A stretch of 24,078 nt of DNA from Amoeboaphelidium occidentale (taxonomy: Eukaryota > Aphelidiomycota > Aphelidea). The notes below the pieces were generated by a model. The model had not been told where the DNA came from and did not search any database. It worked only from the letters and a program-made list of their open reading frames with translations. The DNA lies in the NCBI GenBank assembly GCA_023515795.1, contig JALGPX010000107.1:1-24078 (forward strand), given 5' to 3'. Made by a program: the position numbers and the translations under genes. Below are positions 9,901 through 18,670 of the stretch, one piece after another (within the stretch, counting starts at the first letter, position 1; each line of letters opens with the position of its first letter).

Positions 9901-10352
9901 CCATGGAGAGCAACTCAAAAACTCCACAGCCTCCATCAACTCCAAACACAATGGTACCAGCTCCACCTTCACGCAACGGTAGTGCTTCTTCTGCTGGTGC
10001 TAGCTTATCAAGAAGATCAGGCGTTAGAGTTCGCACAAGTAGACTATCCGAAGATTACGGAAAGGATGGACCGTTAACAAGGCCTGGAACAGGAGGCGAT
10101 GCAAGCTCCGCTGTTTCACCAATGAGCCCTCAAGCGCCAAACGATGCCAATTATATTTATACCCCAACACCACCCCCTGGGGATAATACTACTCCTACTC
10201 CGCCCAAAGGCGCCTCAGCTGTAAGGTCTGCAGCTGCAATAAGGTTGAAACGCGCAAGTAGACCAGCAAGTACAACTGCTACTTCGACAAATGGAACGGA
10301 TTCAACACCGACATCGGAAACAGCAACCTCTGTTTCAGGAGAACATGAATAA
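6972..10352 (+). CDS. Rho guanine nucleotide exchange factor (DH-PH)
   Basis: Single-exon protein of 1126 residues that should activate a Rho/Cdc42-type GTPase. The DH domain covers about 94-332. Its first conserved helix reads RRFLVIQELYETEKGYVNDL, and the third reads FLIKPVQRICKYPLLMKEIL, the hallmark of Dbl-family exchange factors. The middle of the DH domain holds an Ala/Thr/Gly-rich insertion (about 192-215). A PH-like domain follows at about 345-512, ending with a SWLDQISKFL helix. Residues 513-1126 are Ser/Asn/Lys-rich and predicted disordered, with four basic-hydrophobic Ser motifs: GLFRKSS, KKLVRARSSS, GKFARRKSIS and FSSLTRSMSKRK. The tail is Pro/Thr-rich. It starts a tandem of four plus-strand genes. 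Which GTPase it acts on cannot be read here. Confidence 0.93.
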   Translation: MASDAPDSARNSVADNSKLTDGHSVASKDFSILTAAELEALSPTISTSPRHSVLTTAGLEDPSESTASEILRPVSSVQPETLSPAEYEKKRMRRFLVIQELYETEKGYVNDLNNFVRNFLDPLNSAYLAGVAVSVQYKPETTNAAEIVQNTTFGNEQRGVWITFDQKQSIVRNASNLLRVQKLFLKLMEEAVKSTTSGATATEEQIAASGGLSPDPSVLQVARCFLTMMSKLEGVYLPFCSQHDTALETLATIKKSHPYQLQTFVDECRGKMNTKLEIQDFLIKPVQRICKYPLLMKEILKGTIPNTPDYFEMTEAFDKIRVLVSAINEKKKVAENERKKDVILSRLNSGNSNGIQLLGAAFNFAFDEDTKTIPVNQTGQDLINQIGQLQKGGGLNVNDLGTHDFPFSAQLNPQNEINYLGVFMFPEIILVLWPKKSSLYHTIHVIPFKDIVNVQELTFDAVLENQLFKSSFRISWSVKYGKFVAYRSIDLGAKSDKEKYSWLDQISKFLPADKIQFHSASSEAAESENVKTIGANQSRASLPLKRAGESGVLPSGKEESPTPTSAEDAAIVGQQMQVDLKFSEVYTTESLVMNSQQGSKGSKGQTHSSGLSSSSNVPNSSGTLKGLFRKSSQNRGPSPSLNVPVTMENNTEKQDDKSGVTRRPSQKKSRPLSMFGTSSTSKEDSEDYSKRALFSGNDLPSLNNVSGDNNGAPEPSPIANVQSAKKSITDMANAVKKLVRARSSSVSNLKAADTSSQQNVSDLQSSKHKSGSRSSVAQDNGEEGDKKWGSGIKGKIMAVGKFARRKSISSTNIADMSSTSQLKSSPSTDTVNQGKDVKGSNVSLAQTEAGDKKKSGFFSSLTRSMSKRKQKDSLSNNVPADAKSSQMELSKKSKDHNSQDSGIAGSGAATALSSSAKTGTALLSTNSKESLTQSVDQSDHKSQESLGSSQPGGSRNNSIQRSNNQLYHVSHSSTADSMESNSKTPQPPSTPNTMVPAPPSRNGSASSAGASLSRRSGVRVRTSRLSEDYGKDGPLTRPGTGGDASSAVSPMSPQAPNDANYIYTPTPPPGDNTTPTPPKGASAVRSAAAIRLKRASRPASTTATSTNGTDSTPTSETATSVSGEHE

Positions 10353-10353
10353 A
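10348..10353 (+). terminator. Poly(A) signal overlapping the RhoGEF stop
   Basis: AATAAA whose TAA is the RhoGEF stop codon itself (10350-10352). The next gene starts 115 bp downstream. Confidence 0.35.
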
Positions 10354-10467
10354 TTGGTCTTGTTATTTAAAAGTAGTTCGTGTGTCTATTATTTGGAGTT
10401 TAGTTTAGTCAAAGTTGCCCGCAATACGCGCGCATATTTTGGCATCCAACTGTCAAACTCGAGCATC

Positions 10468-12272
10468 ATGAACGGGATCACTGACAGATACTTTCTGTCT
10501 GTAGCTGGTTTGGAGGCAGGAGCCAGTAATGCTTCCCTATTTCCATCACAGCAAGCTGCTCGCAATGTTCCACATGGTACTGAACAACCAAGACCATCTG
10601 GTTCTGACACCGCAGTTGTTTCAACATCTGATTTGGACTCACTTCCACCTTTACCAAGAGATTCTATGGAATTCTTGCCTATTAATGGCCAAAATCGTTC
10701 AGATAATGGATCTGTAGACGATGCCTTATCAACTACTCAAACATATGATTCTGATGGGAGAGCACCAGGAAGACTTGGAACCAACGAGCAAATGAGGCCA
10801 TTCAGAAATAGGCCACCTGCAGCTGCACCTATTGCTGTACCATCGTCAATTGCGCATGTCTTTCAGAGTCCAAAATGGAAGAACCCAGTTGGATCAAAAC
10901 TGCCAGAGAATCCTGACACAGTTCACTTATCGCTATTCTACTATGCAGGTAATTTCTAGTTGATATTTAAAGAGCAATAATATTTTGAAGATCAAAAACT
11001 GTCCAAGAAGGTCACTAAGCTGAGATCATTGAGACCTAATTCAAGGCGCTTTCAAGTGCAGCTAGATTATGTTCATGAACTTCAGAAGGTCTTATTGGCT
11101 ATCCTGTACCTTATTTACAACACTTTCCCTGATGATATCAAGACATCAAAAGAATATAGACATATGCTACCACATGAGGACCAAAGAGAGTTGGATGGCG
11201 GATTTTCGGAGAACATTCTGTTTGCTGCTCAAGCGATATCACGTGGATTCAGAGTTAGAGGTATCGAACAGTATGCAGAAATTTTGAGGGAACCAGCGAA
11301 ACAAGTCGTCGCAGCTTTAGACGCATTGAGATATGTTTTCAAAATGAGAGCATTGAAAGATCCACTGCCACCATATCCTAACGACTTGGGCTCTGTCTTG
11401 AAGGTAATAATTTCATGAAATTCTATCTTATATGCTAGGATTTTGACTGGGCTTGGGCAAGATTTGAGCAGAGAATCTGTCTTTGTTACTACACTGTTGC
11501 TATGGGTCCACCGGAAATGACAATTAGGGGTGGAAAACGTGTAAGACTTCCTGACGAAGGCAAGCAATTCTTTGCTGTTATTCTTTGTGAAACATTACTG
11601 AGAGGTGTAAAGGAAGGATATTTTACAGATGATCATATTGCTGGATTAGAATCTGGATTATTCTATGCAGTTCCTCGTTTATCAATTATTCTTGGGCTTT
11701 ATCACATGCCTCATTACTTGGACTTATCAAACACCAGTTTTTGCGCCCGCTGGTTCGGAGTGAAACTCCCATTGATGCGTCAGGTCCAAAATCAACTAAG
11801 TAGTTTGAGCCAAGAAGAGATATCCTCCTTGGAGAAAATGCTTTGCGTTAATTTGCTTGCAGCTGAAGATGATGGCACTAATGGTGATCAAAAGAGAGCA
11901 ACATCTCCTTTGCTTATTGATGAAGTTGATGTGCTATCTGGTGTAGCCTCAAAGAATGAGGTTCTAATACCTGAGAGACCTTCATCCTTGAAAGCTTTAT
12001 TCAAAGACGTTTGCGCAATCGCCGATGAATTAGCAAGTGGTCCAAACAGCAAAGATTTTGTTGATGTTTTACAAATGTGCTTCAAATCTCATGGTCTATC
12101 ATCAGAAGACTCCGCAATTGATTTGTCACCGTCAGCTTCATCCAGAAGCCACGAAGAATTATTAGAAAGGCAACGCGCGGAGTTCACACAAGCGGCGCAG
12201 CTGATTTATGAATATGATACACGTCGAGATGCTAGTTTATCTAGATCTAATGCTAGGCGCAGGTCACCTTAG
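10468..12272 (+). CDS. LST2-like protein lacking a FYVE finger
   Basis: Three-exon gene (10468-10948, 10991-11403, 11439-12272; introns 42 and 35 nt) giving 575 residues. It resembles lateral signaling target protein 2 (LST-2/ZFYVE28), an endosomal regulator of growth-factor receptor trafficking in animals. Shared features, compared from memory of the family: LFYYAD at the first splice junction, a block around ISRGFRVRGIEQYAEILREP where LST2 has its mid-domain helix ending in PLAK, a CET..GYFTDDHIAGLES segment, AVPRLSIILGLY, and LSQEEISSLEKMLC, where LST2 has LTEEELHTLERNLC. The N-terminal 150 residues are low complexity. The C-terminus ends RSNARRRSP with no Cys-rich FYVE motif, and the downstream 102 bp hold none, so phosphoinositide targeting must differ. 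ATG 10468 was chosen because the frame upstream overlaps the RhoGEF end. Confidence 0.8.
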
Positions 12273-12374
12273 TCGAATTTTTGAATAGAAACGTTGTGAT
12301 TTTTGCGTTGAAACTTCTCACGTGGTTTGCAGATCATTTCTTGCAACTGTTTGACAGCAACTCAAGCCCTCAAC

Positions 12375-14287
12375 ATGCGCAATACGCCGCTGCTTTTCTA
12401 CGTCTGGGCCTTAACTGATTTCGAAAAGCGTGAAGACGATGAAATATCTTTCAAGAAGAACGAAAGGATATTGGTAATCGCGCAGGATGAAGGATTCGAC
12501 GATGGCTGGTAAGAATGAGCGTTGATGTAATGACGATTAATTTGCTCAGGTGGAAAGGTGAAAACGAAATGGGCGAAATTGGTTTATTTCCTGCCAACTT
12601 TACGACTACCACGGAACCGGCTCGCTTGAGTAGAGTCGCTGAAAGTTTTGGCACGGCAGGAACGAAGGAAGCCATCAGTATCAGCGAAGTTGTACCGGAA
12701 GAATGGACGGTTGAACAAGTTGGCCAGTGGCTGCACACCGTGGGCTTTGGAGAATTTGAAGTTGCCTTCAAAGAACACAAAATGGATGGCGCTGCATTGA
12801 CAAGTGCTTTCCTGGATTTGGCTGCACTGAAGGAATTAGGGATGAACGAATTGAAGTCACGTTTGGAATTTATGGAGTGTCTCCGTTCCTTAAAACACGA
12901 GACCTTCCGTGCTCGTTGTCACTCTGAGCCAGCGTTTGATGAAGACTTTGGCGTTGAACAGATTCGACCCCAAGCGTTCTCTTTTGCTCTTCCGAAGTTG
13001 TCTTTGGGAATTGGACTGAAAAATTTCAAGTTGAAATCGTTATCTTTGGCAGAAGGAACCAGAAAGGATACGGTGCATCTTTCAACTAATGTTCCTTCTG
13101 ATGTCACTTCATTGGCTGATGTTATGCTGATGCCTGAGCGCGAAGGACAACTAAGAACTTGGAGTTGTGATTTTGAGGGATTCTTATGGAAGCGTGGAGG
13201 TAAGGCACACTGGTCATGGAAGCGTAGATATTTTATTCTGAAACAAATGACTTTGTGGTATTTCAAGGACAACAGGCAAACATCTACTCCGCTTGGTTTA
13301 ATTACGCTACCTTCGTATAAAATTGTTCCTTCCAAAGATTGCAACATCAATGGAGGCATTTTTGAGTTTCAAGCTGAACATCCTGATGCTAGGACGTATT
13401 ATTTTAAAGCAGGTTCTCTTGATGATATGCAGAATTGGATGAATGCAATGACGAAGGCTTCTCTTGGGATAACCACACAAACAGCAATGTATCCAATTGA
13501 TGAAAGCGCAGAATTAGATGAAAATGGCGATTCCACAGATAATCCAGCTATAAGGGGATCTGTTTCATCCCGAATTCCGTCAAGGTCGCTGCGAAGATCC
13601 GAGCAACCATTATTGAGCGAGCATGAGAAACAACCCTTCTCTTATGGTGTGTCTACCATTGAATTGTCTCAAAAGCGTTCTTTGTTGAATATCAAAAGTT
13701 CCGATCGGAATGAAGTCGAAATGGAACATGAGTTTGTAATTTGGATGAATAGTGTCTTGTTTTCCTCTGATATTATTTCCGTTGGAATATCCCGCATGAA
13801 AGTTTGTTTGCCTCCACCGCCAGAATATTTGGAACCTGTTTCAAGCTTGCATTTAGATTTGTCTGATGGTTTACATTTGATTGAGTTCCTTCTTCGTTTG
13901 GTTATTTCTAGAGAGCTTTCAATGATCAAGTCAGAATCTTCATACACAAAATCAACTCTTGAAAGCTGTATTCAAAATCTTTACGAGAAATTCCGACAGT
14001 TGGTGATTCCGAAACCTCAATTCAAAGTGCAAATGCGCGATAATTTGAGTGTAGCTTGGAGTATAATATCAGACGAAATGAAGCCCAACAGAATCCAAGA
14101 ATGGCTGAAGTCATACGAGCAGCAGAATAAGTATGGCACACAAAGGCCAAGCAAATTAATGCAAAAACTTCAACTTCGAGAGATTAGAATTGAAGATGTT
14201 CTCTCTGCTAAGCAAGAAAGCATTGCCATATTATTACATGAAATATCTCAAGAATTCCCAAATAGTTTCGAGAACTGCTCTTTGTAA
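12375..14287 (+). CDS. Boi-like SH3-SAM-PH protein with CH-like tail
   Basis: Two exons (12375-12508, 12550-14287; one 41-nt intron that splits the first Trp of the SH3 WW pair), 623 residues. Domains in order: SH3 at about 5-68 (WALTDFEKREDDEISF, DDGWWKG, GLFPANF); SAM at about 97-160 (WTVEQVGQWLHTVGF, LKELGM); PH at about 252-349 (GFLWKRGG, WKRRYFIL, a closing Trp helix). This order matches yeast Boi1/Boi2 and fission yeast Pob1, which link Cdc42, phosphoinositides and the exocyst at growth sites. Residues about 439-583 look like a divergent calponin-homology domain (EFVIWMNSVL, then LDLSDGLHLIEFLLRL), which I do not know from Boi proteins. The ATG at 12375 is the first in frame. The stop lies only 24 bp before the ILV3 ATG. 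Confidence 0.88.
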
Positions 14288-14307
14288 TTAGAATATATTC
14301 TTTTCAG
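14284..14307 (+). other. Intron-like 24-nt segment at the Boi-ILV3 junction
   Basis: The segment begins GTAATT, the donor sequence used by two accepted introns here, and ends TTTTCAG. It contains the Boi stop codon. Removing it would join the Boi frame to the ILV3 frame without a stop. It is 10 nt shorter than any other intron in the window, so it is probably a chance arrangement or an acceptor for a leader splice; RNA evidence decides. Confidence 0.2.
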
Positions 14308-14311
14308 CGAC

Positions 14312-16033
14312 ATGAAGCGCGCATTTTCAACATCTTCCCTCGCTCGAGCTTATAACAAGTACAGTAGAACAATAACTCAGCCCAAGTCACAGGGTGCATC
14401 TCAGGCCATGCTTTATGCCACTGGATTAACGGAAGAGGATATGTCTAAGCCACAAGTTGGAATTGTATCAATGTGGTATGAGGGCAATCCTTGTAATATG
14501 CATCTCAATGATCTCGCTGGTGTGATAAAGTCAAGTGTACGTGAAAGCGAACTAGTTCCTTACAGATTTACGACTGTCGGAGTGAGTGACGGAATCTCTA
14601 TGGGAACAAAGGGAATGTCTTACTCGTTGCCTTCAAGAGATTTAATTGCGGATTCCATCGAAACTGTTGCGAGTGCTCAATGGTACGATGCTCTGGTATG
14701 CATCCCTGGCTGTGATAAGAATATGCCTGGTTGTCTGATGGCTATGCTCCGTCTTAATAGACCAAGTTTGATGGTTTATGGCGGAACGATTCGCAAGGGT
14801 TGTTTGGGTTCCAAGAGTTTGGATGTGGTCAGCGCGTTCCAGAGCTACGGCGAATTCTTGAAGAAGAGCATCACTGAAGAGGAAAGAAAGCAAATAATCA
14901 AAAACTCGTGTCCTGGTGCAGGTGCCTGTGGCGGAATGTACACTGCAAATACAATGGCGAGTGCGATCGAAGCGATGGGTTTCTCTATCCCTGGTTCATC
15001 TTCCTTCCCTGCTGAAGATGAAAAGAAGCAGGATGAGTGTAAGAGCATTGGCTCGTATATTCGCAATCTGTTGGAGAAGGATATCAAACCAAAAGACATT
15101 TTAACGTCAAAATCAATTGAAAATGCAATAACCTTAACAATGGTTTTGGGAGGCTCAACAAACGCAGTTTTACATTTACTTGCGATAGCTAGAACAGCTG
15201 GTATTTCATTGAACATTGAAGATTTTCAAAAGATTAGCGATAGAACTCCATATTTGGCAGATTTGAAACCAAGTGGCAAATACATGATGGAAGACTTGAG
15301 CAAGTTTGGTGGAGTTCCTGCAGTTATTAAGTACCTCATTAAAGAAGGCAGAATACATGGAGAGTGTTTGACTATAACTGGAAAATCGTTATGGGAGAAT
15401 GTGAAGGATGCTCCAGATCTGTTTGATTCAAAAGGAAATCCAAATCAAGACATCATCAAGCCTCTCTCGAAGCCTTTGAAGAGCTCTGGGCACATTTCGA
15501 TCCTTAAAGGAAATTTGGCTCCAGAAGGTTCTGTTGCGAAAATTACTGGTAAGGAAGGATTAAAATTTGAAGGAAGAGCCATTGTATTCGATGGAGAAGA
15601 GGCGATGCTCAAAGGTTTAGAGAATGGAGAAATTAAAAAAGGCCATGTTGTTATCATAAGATATGAGGGCCCTAAAGGAGGTCCAGGAATGAGAGAGATG
15701 TTGACGCCGACGTCTGCAATAATGGGCGCTGGTTTGGGAAATGACGTTGCATTGCTTACTGACGGTCGCTTTTCGGGAGGAAGCCACGGTTTCATTGTAG
15801 GCCATGTTGCACCAGAAGCATTTGTTGGTGGACCTGTTGGTTTAGTTAAGAATGGAGACCTGGTTACAATTGATGCAACAAAGAAGGCTATCAATATGAA
15901 TGTCTCAGAAGAGGAACTCTTAAAAAGACGAAAAAGCTGGAAAGCACCAACTCCAAAGTATACCAGTGGCTATTTGAGCAAATACGTGAAGCTTGTTAGC
16001 TCCTCTAGTGAGGGTTGCGTAACGGATAAATAA
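14312..16033 (+). CDS. ILV3: Dihydroxy-acid dehydratase, mitochondrial
   Basis: Converts 2,3-dihydroxy-isovalerate and its methylvalerate homologue to the 2-keto acids in valine, isoleucine and leucine synthesis. Single exon, 573 residues, close to the fungal length. The N-terminus [19 protein letters not shown] is basic and Ser-rich with no acids, a typical mitochondrial presequence. Iron-sulfur cluster cysteines are at C61 (NPCN), C134 (PGCDKNMPG) and C206 ([13 protein letters not shown]). K136 in the CDK motif is the metal-binding lysine position, and the catalytic serine is S491 in [11 protein letters not shown]. All key residues are present. Its ATG is 24 bp after the Boi stop, so its promoter must lie in the upstream coding region or the two share a transcript. 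It converges with the next gene across 23 bp. Confidence 0.97.
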   Translation: MKRAFSTSSLARAYNKYSRTITQPKSQGASQAMLYATGLTEEDMSKPQVGIVSMWYEGNPCNMHLNDLAGVIKSSVRESELVPYRFTTVGVSDGISMGTKGMSYSLPSRDLIADSIETVASAQWYDALVCIPGCDKNMPGCLMAMLRLNRPSLMVYGGTIRKGCLGSKSLDVVSAFQSYGEFLKKSITEEERKQIIKNSCPGAGACGGMYTANTMASAIEAMGFSIPGSSSFPAEDEKKQDECKSIGSYIRNLLEKDIKPKDILTSKSIENAITLTMVLGGSTNAVLHLLAIARTAGISLNIEDFQKISDRTPYLADLKPSGKYMMEDLSKFGGVPAVIKYLIKEGRIHGECLTITGKSLWENVKDAPDLFDSKGNPNQDIIKPLSKPLKSSGHISILKGNLAPEGSVAKITGKEGLKFEGRAIVFDGEEAMLKGLENGEIKKGHVVIIRYEGPKGGPGMREMLTPTSAIMGAGLGNDVALLTDGRFSGGSHGFIVGHVAPEAFVGGPVGLVKNGDLVTIDATKKAINMNVSEEELLKRRKSWKAPTPKYTSGYLSKYVKLVSSSSEGCVTDK

Positions 16034-16061
16034 AGCAAATAATTAATTATTAATATTTATT
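16029..16061. terminator. Bidirectional poly(A) region between convergent genes
   Basis: The 23 bp between the two stop codons are almost pure A/T and include the palindrome AATAATTAATTATT (16039-16052). On the plus strand AATAAA (16029-16034) contains the ILV3 stop. On the minus strand AATAAA (16061-16056) contains the stop of the secreted orphan. Both 3' ends must overlap. Confidence 0.5.
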
Positions 16062-17022
16062 TCGGGATGAAAGAATTGATGTATGCTTCCTTGCTCTTTA
16101 TGATATCTTCCTCTTCCAGAAGATCAAAAAGCTTGGCCAAATACGTACTGATCTTTGCCAGTTCTGTTAAATTCCTAAAATCTTTAGAACCATCAAGATC
16201 AAACGAAAGATTAGAGTAAGGATCACAAAGAACAGTCTCAGAATCTACACAATTCTTGAAACCATCCAAGCCATAATGTTTGCATGCCAAACGCATGAAT
16301 CCAGCACCCGCAGGTGGATGTGGTCCCTTATTTAATCTTTTGATGATTGCTGGATTCAAGAATCTTGAGATCAAATCAACAAATGGCCAAAGTGGTCTCA
16401 TAAGCCTGTACTGATCAGGTATCTCCAATTGATCATACAATTCTGATTTGATCTTGGAATAGTGCCTCGCGAAAGAACAATCTTCGTCGTATTGTAGTAA
16501 ATCTTTCATCGGTTCAAACAGTTCAAAAGAAGACAAGAATGGATACTTCGAAATCCCAGTTGACTTTAGGAACAAGAGGTAAGCAAATGTGCAAGCATTA
16601 TACAGTTTTTCCTTCTTTGAAACGCCTTTGCCAAAATAAACCACTTTTACGAGTTGTTTCATGCGTTCATCGGCTTCGTCTTTATCAGACTTTAGACAAT
16701 CGTAAATCTTTAGCGTTTTGCCTTCTTTGAAATGAAACTTGTGTCGCATATCACCATAAGTTAGATTCGGATGGATCGGTTTGAAATCCAAATCATAAAA
16801 GAAACCAGGAGGATTTGGTACCATTCCGAAAGGAAGCGTAAAAGAATCGTGATATAAAAACGTGCTCTCATTCACACTAACTTCTCTGACATATTTGAGT
16901 AATTCTTCCGGGATAGCTTTCGATCCAGAACCATCAAAACGAATCTGTTGCGGCGAGCACATAACCAACTGCCACGACAAGCACAAAATCAACACCAAAA
17001 GGATATTCAGTTGCGTCTTCAT
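16057..17022 (-). CDS. Secreted orphan protein (321 aa)
   Basis: Single exon. The start at 17022 was chosen because it opens a clear signal peptide (MKTQLNILLVLILCLSWQLV, then MC and a Ser-Pro-Gln mature end). The frame is open 71 codons further upstream, but that extension would bury the signal peptide. The mature part has six cysteines and four N-glycosylation sequons (NES, NLT, NLS, NLT), and a Pro-rich aromatic segment LPFGMVPNPPGFFYDLDF. No membrane helix, no ER retention signal and no family I recognise. It diverges from the His-rich gene with 241 bp between starts. Even cysteine number and sequons fit an extracellular or cell-surface protein; function unknown. Confidence 0.8.
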   Translation of the reverse strand: MKTQLNILLVLILCLSWQLVMCSPQQIRFDGSGSKAIPEELLKYVREVSVNESTFLYHDSFTLPFGMVPNPPGFFYDLDFKPIHPNLTYGDMRHKFHFKEGKTLKIYDCLKSDKDEADERMKQLVKVVYFGKGVSKKEKLYNACTFAYLLFLKSTGISKYPFLSSFELFEPMKDLLQYDEDCSFARHYSKIKSELYDQLEIPDQYRLMRPLWPFVDLISRFLNPAIIKRLNKGPHPPAGAGFMRLACKHYGLDGFKNCVDSETVLCDPYSNLSFDLDGSKDFRNLTELAKISTYLAKLFDLLEEEDIIKSKEAYINSFIPK

Positions 17023-17263
17023 TTCTCCAATAGATTGCGTATGAAAAGAAACCCCACAAACAAGGAAAGCATTTGTTAAAAGTTTGGTGAGACGATGTGG
17101 CGCACGATGCGGTGAACGGCAAAAGTTCCGGGCATACTGGAATTGAGGGGATTTTAAAAGCGTGCTCTGATGGAAATGTATTGAAACGTACCAGAAATTA
17201 TACGCTGTGACGACCTTTGTTTTCTTGTCGCACAATCTCTAACGCGCCGATTGTTTTCTTCAA

Positions 17264-17884
17264 ATGTATCCGAATTACGGCAACAATGGCAATGGAGGTA
17301 ACGGAAACCCTCCGTATACACCGCCTACTTATGATCCTTATGGTGTAATTCCGCCTGCTCAATCGAACTACTATCCTCCTCCTTCTGCTCCGCATTCTCA
17401 TCATCACGGACCTTACTATGCACCACCGCCATCTCAACCTTATGGAACAGCTTGCCCTCCAACTCAATACGACTGCCACACAATACAGCCAGAAATGATA
17501 CCGCTACCTCCTCCTTTGAATGAGCATGGAATGGTTTGTGATGTTTCACGAGGACCAACAATGTTCAACAACATTCCATACTTCTTTCATCACGGCAGCT
17601 GGTGGAGATATCCTCATAATCATCAATACTTTTCAAGTCCTTCGTTTTTCAATTGGTACAGCAATAAATGGGGCTGCAATTATGGTGGTTTGAGTTCTGG
17701 GCCTCATTGCAACGTACCTCTCTCAAGCAACGGATTTAGTCAAGTCCTGAATATGTTTATGAATAACGGAAGTGGTCATCATCATCATCATAATTATAAT
17801 AACCATGGAGGACACTATGGCTATCAGAGTAACTATGGTCATTATGATAGTCACCATCACCACCATCATCGTGATGAATGCTAG
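17264..17884 (+). CDS. His/Tyr/Pro/Asn-rich low-complexity protein
   Basis: Single exon, 206 residues, no signal peptide or membrane segment. The first 90 residues are Gly/Asn then Pro/Tyr-rich (YTPPTYDPYG, SNYYPPPSAP). The middle holds Trp/Phe/Tyr-rich parts such as FFHHGSWWRYPHNH. The C-terminal 45 residues are His clusters (HHHHH, HHHHHH) spaced by Gly, Asn and Tyr, ending RDEC. Cysteines are scattered. Such composition suits metal binding or phase separation, but this is inference and no family was recognised. It converges with the next secreted gene across 44 bp that contains poly(A) signals on both strands. Confidence 0.7.
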   Translation: MYPNYGNNGNGGNGNPPYTPPTYDPYGVIPPAQSNYYPPPSAPHSHHHGPYYAPPPSQPYGTACPPTQYDCHTIQPEMIPLPPPLNEHGMVCDVSRGPTMFNNIPYFFHHGSWWRYPHNHQYFSSPSFFNWYSNKWGCNYGGLSSGPHCNVPLSSNGFSQVLNMFMNNGSGHHHHHNYNNHGGHYGYQSNYGHYDSHHHHHHRDEC

Positions 17885-17910
17885 AAGTAACTCATATCCT
17901 TAAAGCATTT

Positions 17911-17925
17911 AATAAACCATTTATT
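17911..17925. terminator. Back-to-back poly(A) signals
   Basis: AATAAACCATTTATT: AATAAA on the plus strand at 17911-17916 and on the minus strand at 17925-17920. It serves two convergent genes whose stops are 44 bp apart. Confidence 0.55.
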
Positions 17926-17928
17926 CAT

Positions 17929-18426
17929 CTAGCAAGCTTCGAAGTTTGGTCGTACGTTAGAGATTCTACCTGATACTGCACTATCATCATAATTCTGAGG
18001 AACAAATGAAAACCCAGTAATTCGGCACCTTTTAGGACTAGAAAACATTTTAGCTATACAACCTCTAGCACTTCCACCGATACGATTCTTGTAACCAATA
18101 CCTTTTAGATATTGGTTCTGTGGTTCTACACACGCGCCAATTTCTCGTATTCCATCGGTCGCAGTTGGTAAAACATCATACTTTATCGTTTCTGGTTTGA
18201 TCTTGGTGTTGGCTCCATTTCCAACAACAAAGAAAGGTCCATTATCGGAACATTGAACTCTTACGGATGATATGTACATTCTTTGATCAGCTTCTTGAAT
18301 ATATCCATATGAAACACCAATTGCTGTAACAAATGCTGTTCCTGGACAATTGAAGTTTTGAGCGTCTTGAGCAGCTGCAAGGGAGCATAGAAAGATAATT
18401 CCTAACAAGAGCAGTAATATGTTCAT
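17929..18426 (-). CDS. Small secreted cysteine-containing orphan (165 aa)
   Basis: Single exon, with a textbook signal peptide (MNILLLLLGIIFLCSLAAA, probably cut before QDAQNF). The mature chain of about 146 residues has six cysteines, the last being the final residue, which suggests three disulfides. It is rich in short beta-type segments with repeated aromatic-Gly features (AIGVSYGYI, YLKGIGYKN, ITGFSFVPQNY), so a compact beta-fold such as a lectin or glucan-binding module is possible. I cannot name a family. The size and features fit a fungal secreted effector or cell-wall protein. It diverges from the Gly-rich secreted gene with 244 bp between starts. Confidence 0.8.
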   Translation of the reverse strand: MNILLLLLGIIFLCSLAAAQDAQNFNCPGTAFVTAIGVSYGYIQEADQRMYISSVRVQCSDNGPFFVVGNGANTKIKPETIKYDVLPTATDGIREIGACVEPQNQYLKGIGYKNRIGGSARGCIAKMFSSPKRCRITGFSFVPQNYDDSAVSGRISNVRPNFEAC

Positions 18427-18670
18427 TTCGGAGAAAGATCAAGCTGTATCTTGTGTTGAAGATTGGCAATTATCGTAATGTAACAACATCGTGGAAGGAT
18501 CATATCTCAACAATGAAGATAAAAAGCTGATCTATTATGCTTCTTCTGCTCATGTTACTTTCCAGCCCATACGTCTTATCAGAAATTTAGCGTGTTTAGA
18601 CATGATCGAATCTGAAACACGGTTGTCGCAGCGCTCTAAAGCCTTAAAATTCTTTTTCTGATAATATGAT

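Noticed and set aside
10291-10467. Upstream frame joined to the LST2-like gene
   Set aside because: It overlaps the RhoGEF coding end in another frame and its sequence looks like a shadow; ATG 10468 is a better start.
17023-17235. 71-codon upstream extension of the secreted orphan at 16057-17022
   Set aside because: It would place a clear signal peptide in the middle of the protein; the extension has no features of its own.
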